DNA of 64,000 bases from Hippophae tibetana (GCA_037013495.1 CM072812.1:40049001-40113000), one strand, 5' to 3'. Shown: positions 12,116 to 23,697, numbered from the stretch's first letter. Notes: generated by a model from the sequence alone, not told the origin. A program made the numbers and translations.

Positions 12116-12263
12116 TCGCACCCAGCGCCCAAGTCCGCGCGCGCCCGCGCGCCCCAGCGCCACAATCTGCGCGCGCCCCAGCGCGCGGGTACTGTTCACC
12201 CGCGCCGAACTGCGCGCAGCGATAGCCCCCTACGCGCCCAACAGCCCCTTCCGCGCGCGCTGA
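12116..12263. repeat. CpG-rich island in the solo LTR
   Basis: The block is dense in GCGCGC and CCAGCGC motifs. GCGCGCCCCAGCGC occurs twice, in a region that is otherwise strongly AT-rich. It lies upstream of the LTR TATA box. The apparent open frames across it are probably composition artefacts. The abundant CpG implies little deamination since insertion. Confidence 0.8.
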
Positions 12264-12377
12264 CACCTTTTCGCCCCATTTTTCACGTGCAGATGCCCCA
12301 TGATGTCATTAATGACCTCAACATTTCCATTACGCGTTTTTACATTTTTTTACTCATTCTTTCTCTCCATCCTCACC

Positions 12378-12386
12378 TATAAATAC
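12378..12386 (+). promoter_or_regulatory. LTR TATA box
   Basis: CTATAAATA is followed by a pyrimidine-rich leader. The same position holds CTATAAAAGG at about 6096 and about 36041 in the sister LTRs. Confidence 0.6.
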
Positions 12387-13661
12387 CCCCCTTCCCTTCA
12401 CTTCAAAACACACCTTAAAAACCTCCAAATACATTCTTTTCTCTCTTTCTTTCTCTCTTTTCTTAGAGTTTTAGTTTTTCTTAGTTTTTAGTTAATTTCT
12501 CTTAGTTTTAGAGTTCTTCCCTTTTTAGGGAAGAACTAGTTATGTTTTTGTAATATTTTAGCTTTTTGATTCAATAAATGGGAGTGCAAATTCCGCTTGG
12601 AGTTTTTCCAGCAACGGGAATAGCGTCGAAGTTCTGTAAGGATTTTATTTTCTTTACAGTTATTTTTATGCTTTATTCTTACATGTTATATTTAATTTGT
12701 CTGTGATTAAATTTAATTGTGCTGGCTGTTAATAAACATGATGTAATAATAACGTTGTTATGCTTGCGAAATATTAAATAGGTAAAAATCTCTAAAATGA
12801 ATTGATTTTGTTTTTATTCAAGATTTTATATTAAGAATGTTAGAGAGAAATATATTATTTTTCATTACAAACTTAAACCTGAAAATTAGATTTTAAGGTT
12901 TAGTTATCCGGTCTGATTTAGAGTAGTGCTCTTTTATTTGATGGTACAATCGCCCGGTAGTTAGAGTGAAGCTCTATTTCAAAAGTTTTTATAAGAATTA
13001 TTATCTGAAAATGTATTGACAACATGTTTTCGGTAGTGGTTTTAAAACTTGAAAGTTAGTACTCGGATAACTAAATTCTTAGGTTTAATTTGGACACCTT
13101 GAATAAAGTTTAAACTGTCTAACCCCACCAAAGGTGGCATTTAAATGGTTCATTTTCAATCTCTTAGAAAAAGGAATAATTTAATTAAGCAAATTAGTTA
13201 TCAACCCCACCCATAGGTGTTAATTGATTTGTTTAGTTAACAAAGAATATCTAACCCCACCAAAGGTGGTATTCATACAAAAAAGGGAGAATCAATAAAT
13301 ATCAATTCATATCTTTAATAACCTAAATAATATGAGCAAGCATAATTAACTTAGTTATTATATCCATAAATACTCCACCATTATAAATGATAAAATTTGC
13401 ATGAATATTTATTGAATCTATGTTTATTTTTATGTAAGTAGATTAAAATACAAAACCCCAAAATATCGTGACAGGATGTTTAGGATTTAATTTCGTTTTT
13501 AAAAATTTGAATAATAAATTAAAAACCACACACATTCCTTCCTTAGATCGACCTTGGGAGTATACTTATCATTTTCTACGAATTCGTGCACTTGCGAGAG
13601 TTTTATAAATATTAAAACCAAAGTATTGGCAAGAATCGGCGATGCCGGTTTTCGTCCATCA

Positions 13662-14190
13662 AACATAGTCTTGCAAAGAGTACGGGAACAATCTAAGCCT
13701 AAATGCCTCCCCAATCACACTGCAAAATTTGAATGAATCTCTAACTTCAATAAAACATTTGAGATGTAAATGAGGATCCTCAATTGGTATCTGTTGAATG
13801 GTTCAACTATTTGTAACATTTGAAACATCACTAGCATTAGTTCAAACTAATTAGCTTGAATGTTTGGCATTGTAATACTAGGATTCATCCCTTCCAACAT
13901 AGGTAATGCATATCCATTCATAACTTTGTCCCTATCATCTATTAAAGGTATCTAGTAATTCAAATTTAGCTCATTATTGTTTATTTCTAATGGATTAGCC
14001 ATTTCTTTTACTTTGAGTGACAACTTGTTATTATCTTATTGATTTCAAAGTATGCTCAATTTCGAGATCTAAAGGAAAAATTTCTCTCTCACGGAATCTT
14101 CTCATGCAATAGGGTCAAATATGTTTCTAATAGCACTAAAAGAGCTAGATGTTAGAATTAAAAATAAAAAATAACTAAAATAAAATAAAA
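13662..14190 (-). pseudogene. Ty3/gypsy gag relic, N-terminal portion
   Basis: On the minus strand this reads IPIEDPHLHLKCFIEVRDSF followed by EAFRLRLFPYSLQD. These are equivalents of the family's EDPN.HL..FLE.CDT and RLRLFPFSLRD blocks. It joins in frame to the RAWINSLPP block at 11827 when the solo LTR and one AACAT copy are discounted. It begins just after a primer-site remnant at 14202-14219, so both gag parts and the protease relic belong to one minus-strand element. Confidence 0.75.
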
Positions 14191-14201
14191 ATTAATTTCT
14201 A

Positions 14202-14219
14202 GTATTTATAATCCCCGTA
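14202..14219 (-). other. Primer-binding site remnant
   Basis: On the minus strand the sequence TGATGCTGTTACGGGGA resembles the Asp-tRNA-type site with a deletion and a few changes. It lies between the minus-strand family 2 LTR and the gag relic, in the expected order. Confidence 0.55.
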
Positions 14220-15422
14220 ACAGCATCAAAAACTGGATTTACACAAATTATGTGCAATGGATACGTAAGTATACTATAAGAAAAAATCGATCACATAGAG
14301 ATTATGTTATTAGAAACTAATTTTAAAACTAAAAAGTGAAGATAACTTTTTCTTTACTTTGAGAAAAAAAAATTAAAAAAACTAAAAATAAATAACAACA
14401 ATTAGTTAACTCAAAATTAGCAGCTAAGAATATATGTGAGAAAATATCTAAGAATACTTATCTCCTAATTTTTTAAACATGTGAATCATTAAAATCCTCT
14501 CAATATAATTTCCAATCAATTACATGATCAATTGCATCTAACCAAGCACACATTTCTCTCTCAAGTAAACTACACATCATATAGTAACTAACCTAATTAT
14601 ACTCTCATGTCAATTAAATTGCATACTACTCATTAAATTCATTAATTATAGATCATATACATAAGAATCATACATCTCTACCTAGAAACTATGCATTTTA
14701 TTTAATCAAGACAACAATTAAATAATTCTCTCAAATCTATTTAATTGTCTCTATAGATCAATTGTTAGCCAAACAATTAATAGCATAAAATAGATCAAAT
14801 AATATAATTAAATTGAAATCATAATTTAGGTAAAAAATATTAGATCATCACATGTAGAATATTGGGTTCATAAGACCCCTAGATTGATAAAAAAAATGAG
14901 AATAAGAATCAATACAATCAATCTCTTGAATTGTAGCATCAATCTCTACCAAAATTGTATCTCCTTTTGAACATCATTTGTATTTTCTCTCTTCTTAGCA
15001 CCAAAAACTGATAAAAAAAGTTATAAATTTGACTATTAGGATTTTTTATGCAATTAAGGGAAAAACATGGGACCAATCTACCAATGACATATGGGGGAAA
15101 GATTGGTGTTGGTTAACATGGGCTGAGTCAATAATAGGTGGCGCATGCTGATTCACTGATCTAGATTTCATGGTGCCTTTGTAGAAAGAACATAAGACTC
15201 TCTTAACAACATAAGGTATGCTCGTTGACTATGCAGCAAAACTCAAAGTGAACATTGTGGTGACATGTGGCTGCGCCTACGATAGTGGCACCCACAACGC
15301 GCTCTAATTATTCCTTTTTTCTTGTATGGCTTCCATGTGGCTATGACTGGTTATCTTTACACATGTTGCACTCTGATTGTCTCCCTTTTCTTATGTGACA
15401 TCCATATGACTCTACTGTCATA
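14220..15422 (-). mobile_element. Family 2 LTR, 5' LTR of the minus-strand element
   Basis: It is homologous throughout to 3600-5000 (same orientation) and in reverse complement to 1700-2368 and 19780-20436. With the primer-site remnant and the gag and protease relics at lower coordinates it forms one old element running from 15422 to about 9773. Its outer end is cut at about 15423, where a family 1 LTR begins abruptly without its own first ~600 bases. Confidence 0.65.
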
Positions 15423-16497
15423 GAGTTATCACTTTCTTAGCTTTTCATTTCTTTCAGTTTAATAAAAGATCTTAAGAATTCTATTTGGAGGTTTTCCAGG
15501 ACAGAAACGATACTGAAATTCTGTTGAGATATATTTAAATGTATACATTTCATATTATCTTTATGTGTTATTTTACACAATATATATTTAATTTATTGAT
15601 CATTTATTAAAATATGCATGTTTTGGTATAAATAATATGGTATATTAGTAATGCTGTTATACTTGTAAAATATTAAAGTAGGTAAATATTTTGATAAAAT
15701 GAATTAAGTTCTATTTCTTTGTCAATATTATAATGAAGTTTCTAAAAGAAAATTATATTGATGATGTATTTTTCATAATAAACAAGAATTATAGATTTAG
15801 GATTTGATTTTCTGAATCTGATTTAAAATCAACTCTTATATGTTAGATGAAATATTCTAGATTTGATTTAGAGAACTCTATTTCAAATATTTTTCTAAAA
15901 TTTATTATTGAAAAATATATTGATGACATTTTTCATAATAGATTTAAAATTTGAAAATTAGTTTTCCGATACTTAAATTATTAACCTAACTTAGACACCT
16001 TGATGTGAGTTTAATGTGTTGGCCTCACTAAAGATGGCAATTAAATGATTTGTTAACATGTTGGTCTCACTAAATGTGTCATGTAAGGTTTAATTAATAA
16101 TCTTATTCATAACTTATGATATTTTTTTTATTTAAAAGTGAGAATCAATAATCTTAATTCATATTTTGAATAATATATTTACTATTAAGCAAACATAATT
16201 AACTAGCTAATGTATTCCATAAATTCTCCATTGTATGATAAATATTATTTTCCTATATGTTTATTGAATCTATCTTTACTTTTATGCCATCAGATTAGAT
16301 TTCTCAACCCAAACTTTATGACAAAATGTTTAGATTTTATTTTCATTTTTGAGAATTTTTTGAGTTATTTAAAAATTATATGATTCCTCTTTAGACCGAC
16401 CTTCGAAGTATATTTATCATTTTCTATAAGTGATTCATGCACTTGAGAGCTATTTTATAAATCATACTAAATATGTACGCAATATTTTTGTGCATCA
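15423..16497 (+). mobile_element. Diverged family 1 LTR, 5'-truncated
   Basis: From the leader block (TTTGGAGGTTTTCCAG near 15486) to the end it aligns with family 1 LTRs. Shared parts include the AAGATGGCAATTAAATG block near 16031 and the GACCGACCTTCGAAGTATA block near 16397. The LTR end ...TGCATCA lies at 16497, followed by a primer site at 16504. The U3 part is missing. It is more diverged from the 11828 and 35498 copies than they are from each other. Confidence 0.65.
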
Positions 16498-16503
16498 AGT
16501 TTT

Positions 16504-16521
16504 TGGTGTCATTGCCAAGTA
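16504..16521 (+). other. Primer-binding site remnant
   Basis: TGGTGTCATTGCCAAGTA sits 6 bases after the LTR end and resembles the Asp-tRNA-type primer site. Confidence 0.6.
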
Positions 16522-16559
16522 TATTGATGAAAACACTAAAAACTAGATAATCTTTGTAA

Positions 16560-17090
16560 GCATCAAAATTCTCTCGAAGTTATGAATTATATTAACAACC
16601 AAAATTTCCAAGGAAACTCCTTTTCCAACACATATCATCCCTATTGAAGAAACCACCCCATTTTTCGTGGAACAACAATCAAGAGGGTAATTAATTTAAT
16701 CGCCAATCCTACCCACCATCAGGTTTCTAACAACCACAACAACAACAATATAATCAAGAAAATAAATCTAATGATGGGGTTAATATAGTGGAAATTGTGG
16801 GAATTATAAAATATTTCATTCATTCTATGAACACTCGGGTAAATAATCTTGAAATCACTTAGGAGACATCTATTTAGAATTTAGAAATTCAAATGGGGGA
16901 AACTAGCTCAAGATATCAACCAAAGTCCCCAAGGTATAAGCCCCCCAAGTGATACAAAAGTTAATTTGATTAGAACTCGTAAGGAATAATGCAATGAAAT
17001 AATGTTAAGAAGTGACATTGTAGTTGGGACTAATTTGGATAACCATGAGAAAGAAAAAGAAAAAAAGAAGAAGTGGAAGAACCCAAACTG
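16560..17090 (+). pseudogene. Ty3/gypsy gag C-terminal relic
   Basis: The plus-strand translation near 16585-16750 gives NYINNQNFQGNSFSNTYHPY and a NPTHHQVSNNHNNNN stretch. This resembles the Asn/Gln-rich, aromatic C-terminal part of Athila-type Gag that follows the capsid domain. The capsid itself is missing between the primer site and this piece. Stops interrupt the frame. Confidence 0.5.
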
Positions 17091-17099
17091 AAGGAGTTA

Positions 17100-17760
17100 G
17101 AAAAATAAAAATTTAATGATGAAGTCAATTCTCTCAAGAAATTTTATGTCTACACTCTAACCATACCTTGTCTTCACAGGTTTGAAAATAGAAGGTATAT
17201 AATCAATTTACAAAATTCTTGGATATCTTTGTTACACATTAATATACCATTTACTGATGCCCTAATGCAAATGCCCTTTTAATTAACATTTGAAAGAAAT
17301 TGTGTCTGAGAAGAGGAAATGAGAAAAGTATGGCATAATAGCTTTAATTGGAGATTGTTGTGCTATCTAGGAAAGAAAATTATCTCTCAAGAAAAAAGAT
17401 CTAGGAAACTTTGGAATCCTTTGTGCATTTGGTAATGTAAACTTTGACAATGCACTTGGTGGCCTTGAAGTAATTATGAACATTACATCCCTTTTAGTTT
17501 TTCAAAAAATGGGCTGGGACAACCTAAAGAAACCTTTGTCATCCTACAAATGGAAGATGGTACAAGCTAGAAACTATAGAGATAGTGAAAGATGTGTTTG
17601 TCAAGGTTTATAAATTTATATTCCCAATAGATTTAATTACTCTATACATGAAGAACATTGAGATGCCCATTTTCTTGGGAAGACCATTCCTAACTATAAT
17701 AGATGTGAAAAGAGGAGAGCTCGTAATGAGATTGGAGAAAGAATAAGTCACTTTTAATGT
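17100..17760 (+). pseudogene. Ty3/gypsy aspartic protease relic
   Basis: The fragments in order are LHINIPFTDALMQMPF near 17236, the pre-protease segment, and ITSLLVFQKMGWDNLKKP near 17484, the region after the catalytic triplet. These are followed by frameshifted pieces corresponding to the V.VDKFIFP, MEIPIFLGRPFL and IDVKRGELVMRL blocks between 17590 and 17740. The family and order match the minus-strand copy at 9960-10610. It is extensively frameshifted. Confidence 0.65.
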
Positions 17761-18060
17761 TCTTAAATGTTCAGAAAATACCTAGAAATATTAGGAGTGA
17801 AAAAGAGAAATATAACAATAAGAAGAAGAAAATGAGGGTTTGAAAAAAATAAAAGAATAAGAAAATAAAAGCAATATGGGTAAAGAAGAGCTATTATTTG
17901 CATAGTGATGATGAGAACAAACTATCTAAGGAAAGTGTTTATACAGTTGAGAACCTAAAAAGGTAAAACATTGCTTAAGGTGATAATGAAAAGACAAGAA
18001 AGAACAGAAGTTATGGATACACATTAATACTAGAAATGCTAAATTAATGAATCCACCTTA
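17761..18060. other. Purine-rich spacer, no gene seen
   Basis: A/G-rich sequence with no recognisable domain. Reverse transcriptase and integrase would be expected here in an intact element and are absent. Confidence 0.5.
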
Positions 18061-18232
18061 GGCACTTGTGAATTTTTCTAGCTAAGAACATTAAACATGG
18101 ACTGGTTGGGAGGCAATTCAATGTTTTTATTACTTATAATTTTATAGGCACTTGTGAATTTTTCTAGGTAAGAATATTAAACATGAACTTGTTGGGAGGC
18201 AACTCAATGTTTTTATTACTTATATTTTTATT
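18061..18232 (+). repeat. 86-bp tandem duplication
   Basis: Two copies, 18061-18146 and 18147-18232, share GGCACTTGTGAATTTTTCTA and TTGGGAGGCAA with few differences. The TTGGGAGGCAAC motif is typical of the segment just after integrase in this retrotransposon group. Confidence 0.85.
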
Positions 18233-19666
18233 GTTTTACAGGGAATAAAGAGTAGAGGGTAATGTCATAATACTTGAAAAGGCTTTGGCATTCATGCATG
18301 TTATGCTACTATTAAGGAAAATTTCTTTACCTTTTACTACTTTAATTTACCATTTACACATTGAGGAAAATGTGCGACTCAAGTGTGAGGGAGAAAACTT
18401 TATTCTCTACTTTAGCTATTAGTTTATCAGGCTTATTTTAGCTAGTTATTTTAAATTTTTGCTTATTTTTAATATTTAGGATGTTTTGTCTTGGGATATG
18501 GGTAGACATTGATGAGTATGTTTAAATCAAATGCAAGTATGCATGATATGAAATACATAAATCTAATGATAGAATTGGTTTTCTATACTATGATAAGGAA
18601 TTTAGCATGTAACTATTGAGATGATTACATTAATTATGTGGTATGATTGTTGTTTTAATTGAAACAATTCATTATTTATGCACAATGCATGTGATTAATT
18701 GTTTGATGTGCTTATAGGGAGAACACTTGGTGTGAGTCTTGTTATATACATGAATTTTTCATGTTTTAGAATCTATTTGATCATCTATTAAGGACAAATC
18801 ATAGATTGTATTTAGTTTAGAAAATGATTTACGTCTTAGTTGGATCAATTGAGCTTTTCATGCTAACCAATGAATATATATAACCTTAGTCACCCCATTG
18901 AGCCTAATTTAATACCATTTACGTCTTTAAATCGTATTTGAGACTAAACTGAATGTATTACCTCTACTCTAACACCTTTAGCTCATGAGTATGTGAAACA
19001 TATGGAATGTTAAAAAATTAGATGAAAAATGATGCATCCAAAAATAAAAGAAAAAAAAATAAATAGAAAAGTAAACTTAAAACACCATTTTTCCCTATAA
19101 AGAGAAAATAAATAGTTAAAATTAAGTTTGGAGATGTTGAGATGCAAAGAAAAACGAAAAGTAAAAAAGGATGCATTAAGCTATTGAAGAAAAAATAAAT
19201 TGTATGATAACAAAAAAGTAAGCTAAAGTGTGAATTTGAGCCTAATTATGTCAATTTATCTTACCCATCTTTGCATAACCATACAAGCTGTTAAATCCTT
19301 TTTGTCTCACACTATATACATAGTCTAAATTAGTGGTAAGGTATGTGAAAAACAGACCTATGAAACATGTTAAGATAGTATTATAATAACATTCGCATAT
19401 AAATTTATCTTTTGAGTACATTGAATGGCATTGTTTGCAACACATATGAATTATTCCATGCATACCCTTGTAATAATATAATATTAATTGATAGTCATTT
19501 CAACTACTTCATCATACGAACGTAAAATCTTTGAATGGACCAAATTTGGTCAAAATTCATGTATTAGAGAAGATGCGTTTATAAATATGCTACCATATCT
19601 TGATTGTTTAGTTATTTGGTTTAGCCTTAGCTTTCCTTGAAGACAAGCAAAAAGTCAAGTTTGGGG
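18233..19666 (+). mobile_element. Post-integrase region and polypurine tract
   Basis: 18500-19000 matches, in reverse complement, 7440-8000. The segment near 18364 (GAGGAAAATGTGCGACTCAA) resembles the usual post-integrase text of Athila-like elements. A polypurine-tract-like CAAGTTTGGGGAT at about 19656 precedes the next LTR. No envelope-like coding region is recognised. Confidence 0.6.
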
Positions 19667-20436
19667 ATATAATAACACTACAAAAGTAGCATTATTTCGC
19701 CAATTCAAATTAGCTATTTTCTTTATTTTAGGATAAATATTGTTTAAAAAATTTATCATATGTTTAAATATATTGATCAAGGTAAGATTTTTTATTTAAG
19801 GATCTTATGAACCTAATTTTCTATTTTGTGAATTAATTATTTTGAATCAATTATGATTGTTATTTATTTCATATGATTTAATATGATTTTCATTTTAGAA
19901 TTGTTTGGATAATAATTAATCTATAGAGGTAATTTGAGAGAATTATTTGATTGTTTTTCATGATTAAATAACATGCATGGTGTTTGTATGCACCGATTTA
20001 TGATTCATACTTATGAGATTGATAATTGCAAACATAATGAGTAGTATGTAATTTAATTAGCATGAGATTGTAATTCAATTATTACTAAATGGAATGTAAT
20101 TTCCTGTGCGAGGAGGAATAATGTGCTACTTTAAATGCAATTGATTTTTTGATTGTTGTAGTAATTATATGGAAAATATTTAGTCACACGTATGTATAAT
20201 ATTGGGTGATGAAGATTTCTAAATATTCTCTTATATATTTTTACTCATTTATTTAGTAATTTTAGTTATCAATTTAATAATTTTCTTCAACTTATATTTT
20301 CATTGTCCAAATAATATTAGTAATATTCAAATTCGTAATCAATTACAAAAAAAATAAATTCTTTGTGGGATCGATATCCGTATTTAAAAATACCCTATAT
20401 TATTTGTACGATTCGTACACTTGAAATTAGTATGTC
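19667..20436 (+). mobile_element. Family 2 LTR (3' position)
   Basis: It begins just after the polypurine tract and matches 1700-2368 closely from about 19780. Landmarks are AATGAGTAGTATGTAATTTA near 20037 and GGGATCGATATCCG near 20368. The upstream LTR of this block (15423-16497) is family 1, so the two ends of the 15423-20436 block do not match. The block is therefore a composite of two elements. Confidence 0.65.
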
Positions 20437-21258
20437 ATTTAGTTATTATCTTTTTAGATCTTAATGTTATTATTTAATCAAATCTAGTAAGTATACATCT
20501 ATTTTTTTTAATGTTTAAAATTAATTAATGACCACATTGTTGGTTAATTACAAAGTAGAAAAATGTATAGAATCTTATGGGTACTTAGGTTCCTATGCGT
20601 AATGTTTTTAAAATAATTGGTTATAAATGACATAATAAGCTTAGAATTAGAAAATGAATTAATTATATTGTTGAAACTTTTTAAGGGGTGAAGAACGTAA
20701 CCTTAATCACATGTTTTTCTCAAACCTCATTTTAATTAATTGTGAAATTATAGGTTTATTTTTAGTTAGTATATTAGTGAAATAATTTTCTCAAGCCTAG
20801 GCGATAATAACCTTACTTTTATTATATTACCACCCAAAATTTTTTAAATAAAAATAAGGAAATAATTTTTGATGTGCCCTTTTGGGTCCAATAAAGTTTT
20901 GTGGCCATGTCTCCTGTGTTTGATTTACAATTTTCTTATTATTTTCTTTTTAGCTTGGTTCTAATATAAAAAATAGATTTGAATTTTTATGTTTGTTTTT
21001 ATTTTCATTAGTTTCTTACTCTAATTAGTTTATTTAGGTTTTATTTATTCACTTATTTACCTTTTGCAATTAATTCTTTTTTTGAAATCTTCCCATATTT
21101 ACATTTAAGAGATGACCGTATAGAGTATCCACATGTACATTTAATGAGTTTGTGTTCATTTGATGAACTCACGCTCGCCTATTAGGCTAGTACTTCCGCG
21201 ACTCATTCTTTTAATTGTGACAACTCATTGAAAACCTGTCGCAAGTCACACTATATAT

Positions 21259-21262
<4 letters not shown>
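20437..21262. other. AT-rich spacer, no gene seen
   Basis: No coding potential, RNA or repeat with a second copy was recognised in this stretch. Confidence 0.55.

Positions 21263-21291
<29 letters not shown>
21263..21291. repeat. (AT)n microsatellite
   Basis: An almost uninterrupted run of AT dinucleotides. Confidence 0.9.
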
Positions 21292-21293
<2 letters not shown>

Positions 21294-21393
21294 AGAAATG
21301 CAACCTTTGATCAAGATAAAGATAGAAAAAATAAACAATTATATATAGTTGGTTTTATTCTATCAGAATGCAAAATAAAGAAGAAAAACTTAC

Positions 21394-21530
21394 CTGCTGG
21401 CCCTAGAGAAAGAGACAATTCCTACCAGAGATTAACTCTCTCTCTCTCTCCAATAATAAAGATCCAAGCTAGGGGAAGAAGATGAATTTAGAAGGAAGAG
21501 AACGAGTTGAGTTTCTTATGTTGTTTATAT
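21394..21530 (-). promoter_or_regulatory. Possible orphan promoter and first non-coding exon
   Basis: Read on the minus strand there is a TATA-like TATATAAAC at 21522-21530. It is followed by a pyrimidine/GA-rich leader that includes a CT run at 21429-21446, then a canonical donor CAG|GTAAGT at 21393/21394. This resembles a plant 5' UTR exon followed by an intron. No downstream exon is found at lower coordinates before retrotransposon sequence begins at 20436. It may be the severed head of a gene or a transposon-carried leader. Confidence 0.35.
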
Positions 21531-22128
21531 ATAATGGTTTATAAAAATCGTAATTTTTCATTTATCAAACATTTTTTTAATACCCGAATCTTTCCATTCA
21601 TAATGTCTTACTCGTAGCTCATCATTCCTCAAAATTTAAATCTCAATCCACCATTCTTATTGACTTGATGAACTTGCTAGAAAATTAATAGATGGAAGAA
21701 GGGGGTTTTGTGCTAGGAAAGATCAATTAGGCACTACATTGATAATCGCGCGACTAATTATATTTGATCTTGATTGTGTAAAGGCCACAATTTTATGATT
21801 CATATCAAATATTTTTTTCTATGCATGTTTTTCTTGGTTCTATAAAATATGTTTCACTTGAAAATTCTTCATTTTTTATACAACTGTCTAATAAATAACT
21901 CTTTACTAATGAATTTATTTAATTTTAATCCAATCAAAAATTGAATTTAACTTTAGTTCAATTCATTTAGTTTTGATCGGAACTTAGAAAAACTTGCAGG
22001 ATGTTAGCTCATCTTATTATCATTAATATATTTTGAAAATATTCATTTGAAAAATTAAAATTATATTTTACTATACATCCATTTTAACATAAACACTAAT
22101 TAATTGGTTTTTGATTATTCTTTGACTT
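21531..22128. other. AT-rich spacer, no gene seen
   Basis: No recognisable feature between the putative leader and the copia LTR. Confidence 0.5.
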
Positions 22129-23680
22129 TGTAAAGTTTACAAGTGTTGATAATATTTGTGAATAAAAAATCTGCATGTAATTTTAGTTTCTAAATGTGTT
22201 TTTCAAGAATATTATTAAGCCAAAGATATTAACGAGTTTTAATGAACACATCTTATTTATGCATCAATTCTCATGTGCATTAGATTTCATATTAGATAAA
22301 TATAAACATTTTGCATATAAATCACTCAGATCGATCAAGACATGCTTAGTTAACACTAGCTGAATTAATTTTTAGTTTGACTAGATCGATCGAAGTATTA
22401 ATACTCGATCGATCAAGATGAATGAGTAGATCGATCTACTTGTTTCAAAGTTAATTGTTTGTCACACTAGATCGATAGAGGATTTACTTGATCGATCAAA
22501 AGTTTTAGGTTGATCAATCGAGCTTGATTAGATCGATCAAGTGGCCATGTTCGATCGGTCGAGCTCAGTCTAGATCGATCGAGTGGATAGATTTTCAATT
22601 TTAACCTAATTTTTACTTGAGATAATTTATTTTATTACCATTTTAGCCTTACTTTTTAAAGCCCTTTTAAATGTTTTTAAGGAGAGAATTCTAATAGGCC
22701 TTTGACCTAGGGTTTTAACTTATTCTATTTAAACAAGCCTTTGGCTCACAATTTTCTTCTCTCAGATTGTTTTCCAAAAAGAAAATCATATTTTTGTAGA
22801 CTTCTTTCTTTAATTAATCGGTCCCACATTAGTAGTTGTATTTGATTAATTAATAAACCTAATTATTTTATGATACTTTGACTTAATGCTCACATAATTT
22901 TTATTTATTTTGTTCTTAGATTATTGGATTGATTAATTGTGTGTAATATAATAATTATTTGGTTTGATAACTTTAAAGAAGATATATTTATTGAACTTGT
23001 GCTTCTGAATCACAATTGAAATCATCTTTTTTAATCTAAGCTTTCTCTCTCAAAATCTATTTTTATAAAAATAATTCCGGTATGACTTATTTTTCATTAG
23101 TTAATTTATCAAATATTGGTGATTGTGTTTGATTGATTAACAAGCCTGTAATATTTTTATGTTATGCTTAAACATTTGTCTTGTAGGTGCTAGTGATTTT
23201 GATTTATCTACTTATCTATTAAATCATCTAGTAGGATTCTTCATTATTTAATCCATTCTAGGACACATATTTGCATTTTTCTTATTATACTAACTATTTA
23301 GGTTCCAGCTGAATGTGTTTGACTATCTCATGTGACTCGAGTTTATTGAAATGTTGGTTCAAATTTGAACACCTTACTTGTAGAAACTATGAAAGAAAGC
23401 AGGAGACTTGTAAGTAGATTACTTAGAGGTATTACCTTAGTGTGTAGTTTGAGTCCTAGCCTTGTAATCAAACATTATTTTCATAGTGGATACTTAGGTC
23501 GACCAGTGGTTTTACTCTTAATCATTAGTTTGGCCTAGGTTGTTTCCACCTAAGCATCTTGTATGTTGTTTTACTTTTCTGCATTATTTTATGTTACACA
23601 TGTTTAATTTTTCAAATGTTCACAAATGAATCTAATTGACCCCTCTATCTAATTTGATCTATAATTAAATAAAATTCTCA
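22129..23680 (+). mobile_element. 5' LTR of the copia-type element
   Basis: It starts TGTAAAGTTTACAAGTGT and ends TTCTCA, giving 1552 bp. U3 contains a cluster of GATCGATCGAG-like motifs (22328-22590). A TATA-like CTATTTAAAC lies near 22725, followed by the leader. It is homologous to 27509-29130 over most of its length, with many substitutions and small indels, so the element is old. Confidence 0.85.
22328..22590. repeat. GATCGATC-rich motif cluster in U3
   Basis: GATCGATCAA, GATCGATCGA, GATCGGTCGA and related words recur about a dozen times at irregular spacing. The same cluster, more decayed, occurs at 27703-27990. A looser version near 1170-1420 suggests a similar U3 in another family. 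Confidence 0.75.
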
Positions 23681-23682
23681 AT

Positions 23683-23697
23683 TGGTATCAGATTAGG
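23683..23697 (+). other. Primer-binding site (initiator Met-tRNA type)
   Basis: TGGTATCAGATTAGG, two bases after the LTR end, matches the usual Ty1/copia TGGTATCAGAGC primer site at its first ten bases. Confidence 0.85.

Larger units (their letters stand above)
11828..13661 (+). mobile_element. Solo LTR, family 1, with perfect 5-bp duplication
   Basis: The unit is 1834 bp, starts TGATGAGTGCTCAAAAAGC and ends TTTTCGTCCATCA. It is flanked by AACAT on both sides. No internal region or primer site follows, so it is a solo LTR left by LTR-LTR recombination. A TATA box (CTATAAATA) lies at about 12378. A CpG-rich block lies at 12116-12263, and the family's CGCCCGGTAGTTAGAGTGAA block is near 12950. 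Of the copies here it is the least decayed in its GC block, suggesting a recent insertion. It sits in the minus-strand gag relic, whose reading frame continues in phase across the single target site. Confidence 0.92.

Noticed and set aside
12014-12382. Overlapping Arg/Ala/Pro-rich open frames on both strands
   Set aside because: They follow the CpG-rich block of the solo LTR. Open frames on both strands are due to the scarcity of AT-rich stop codons there.
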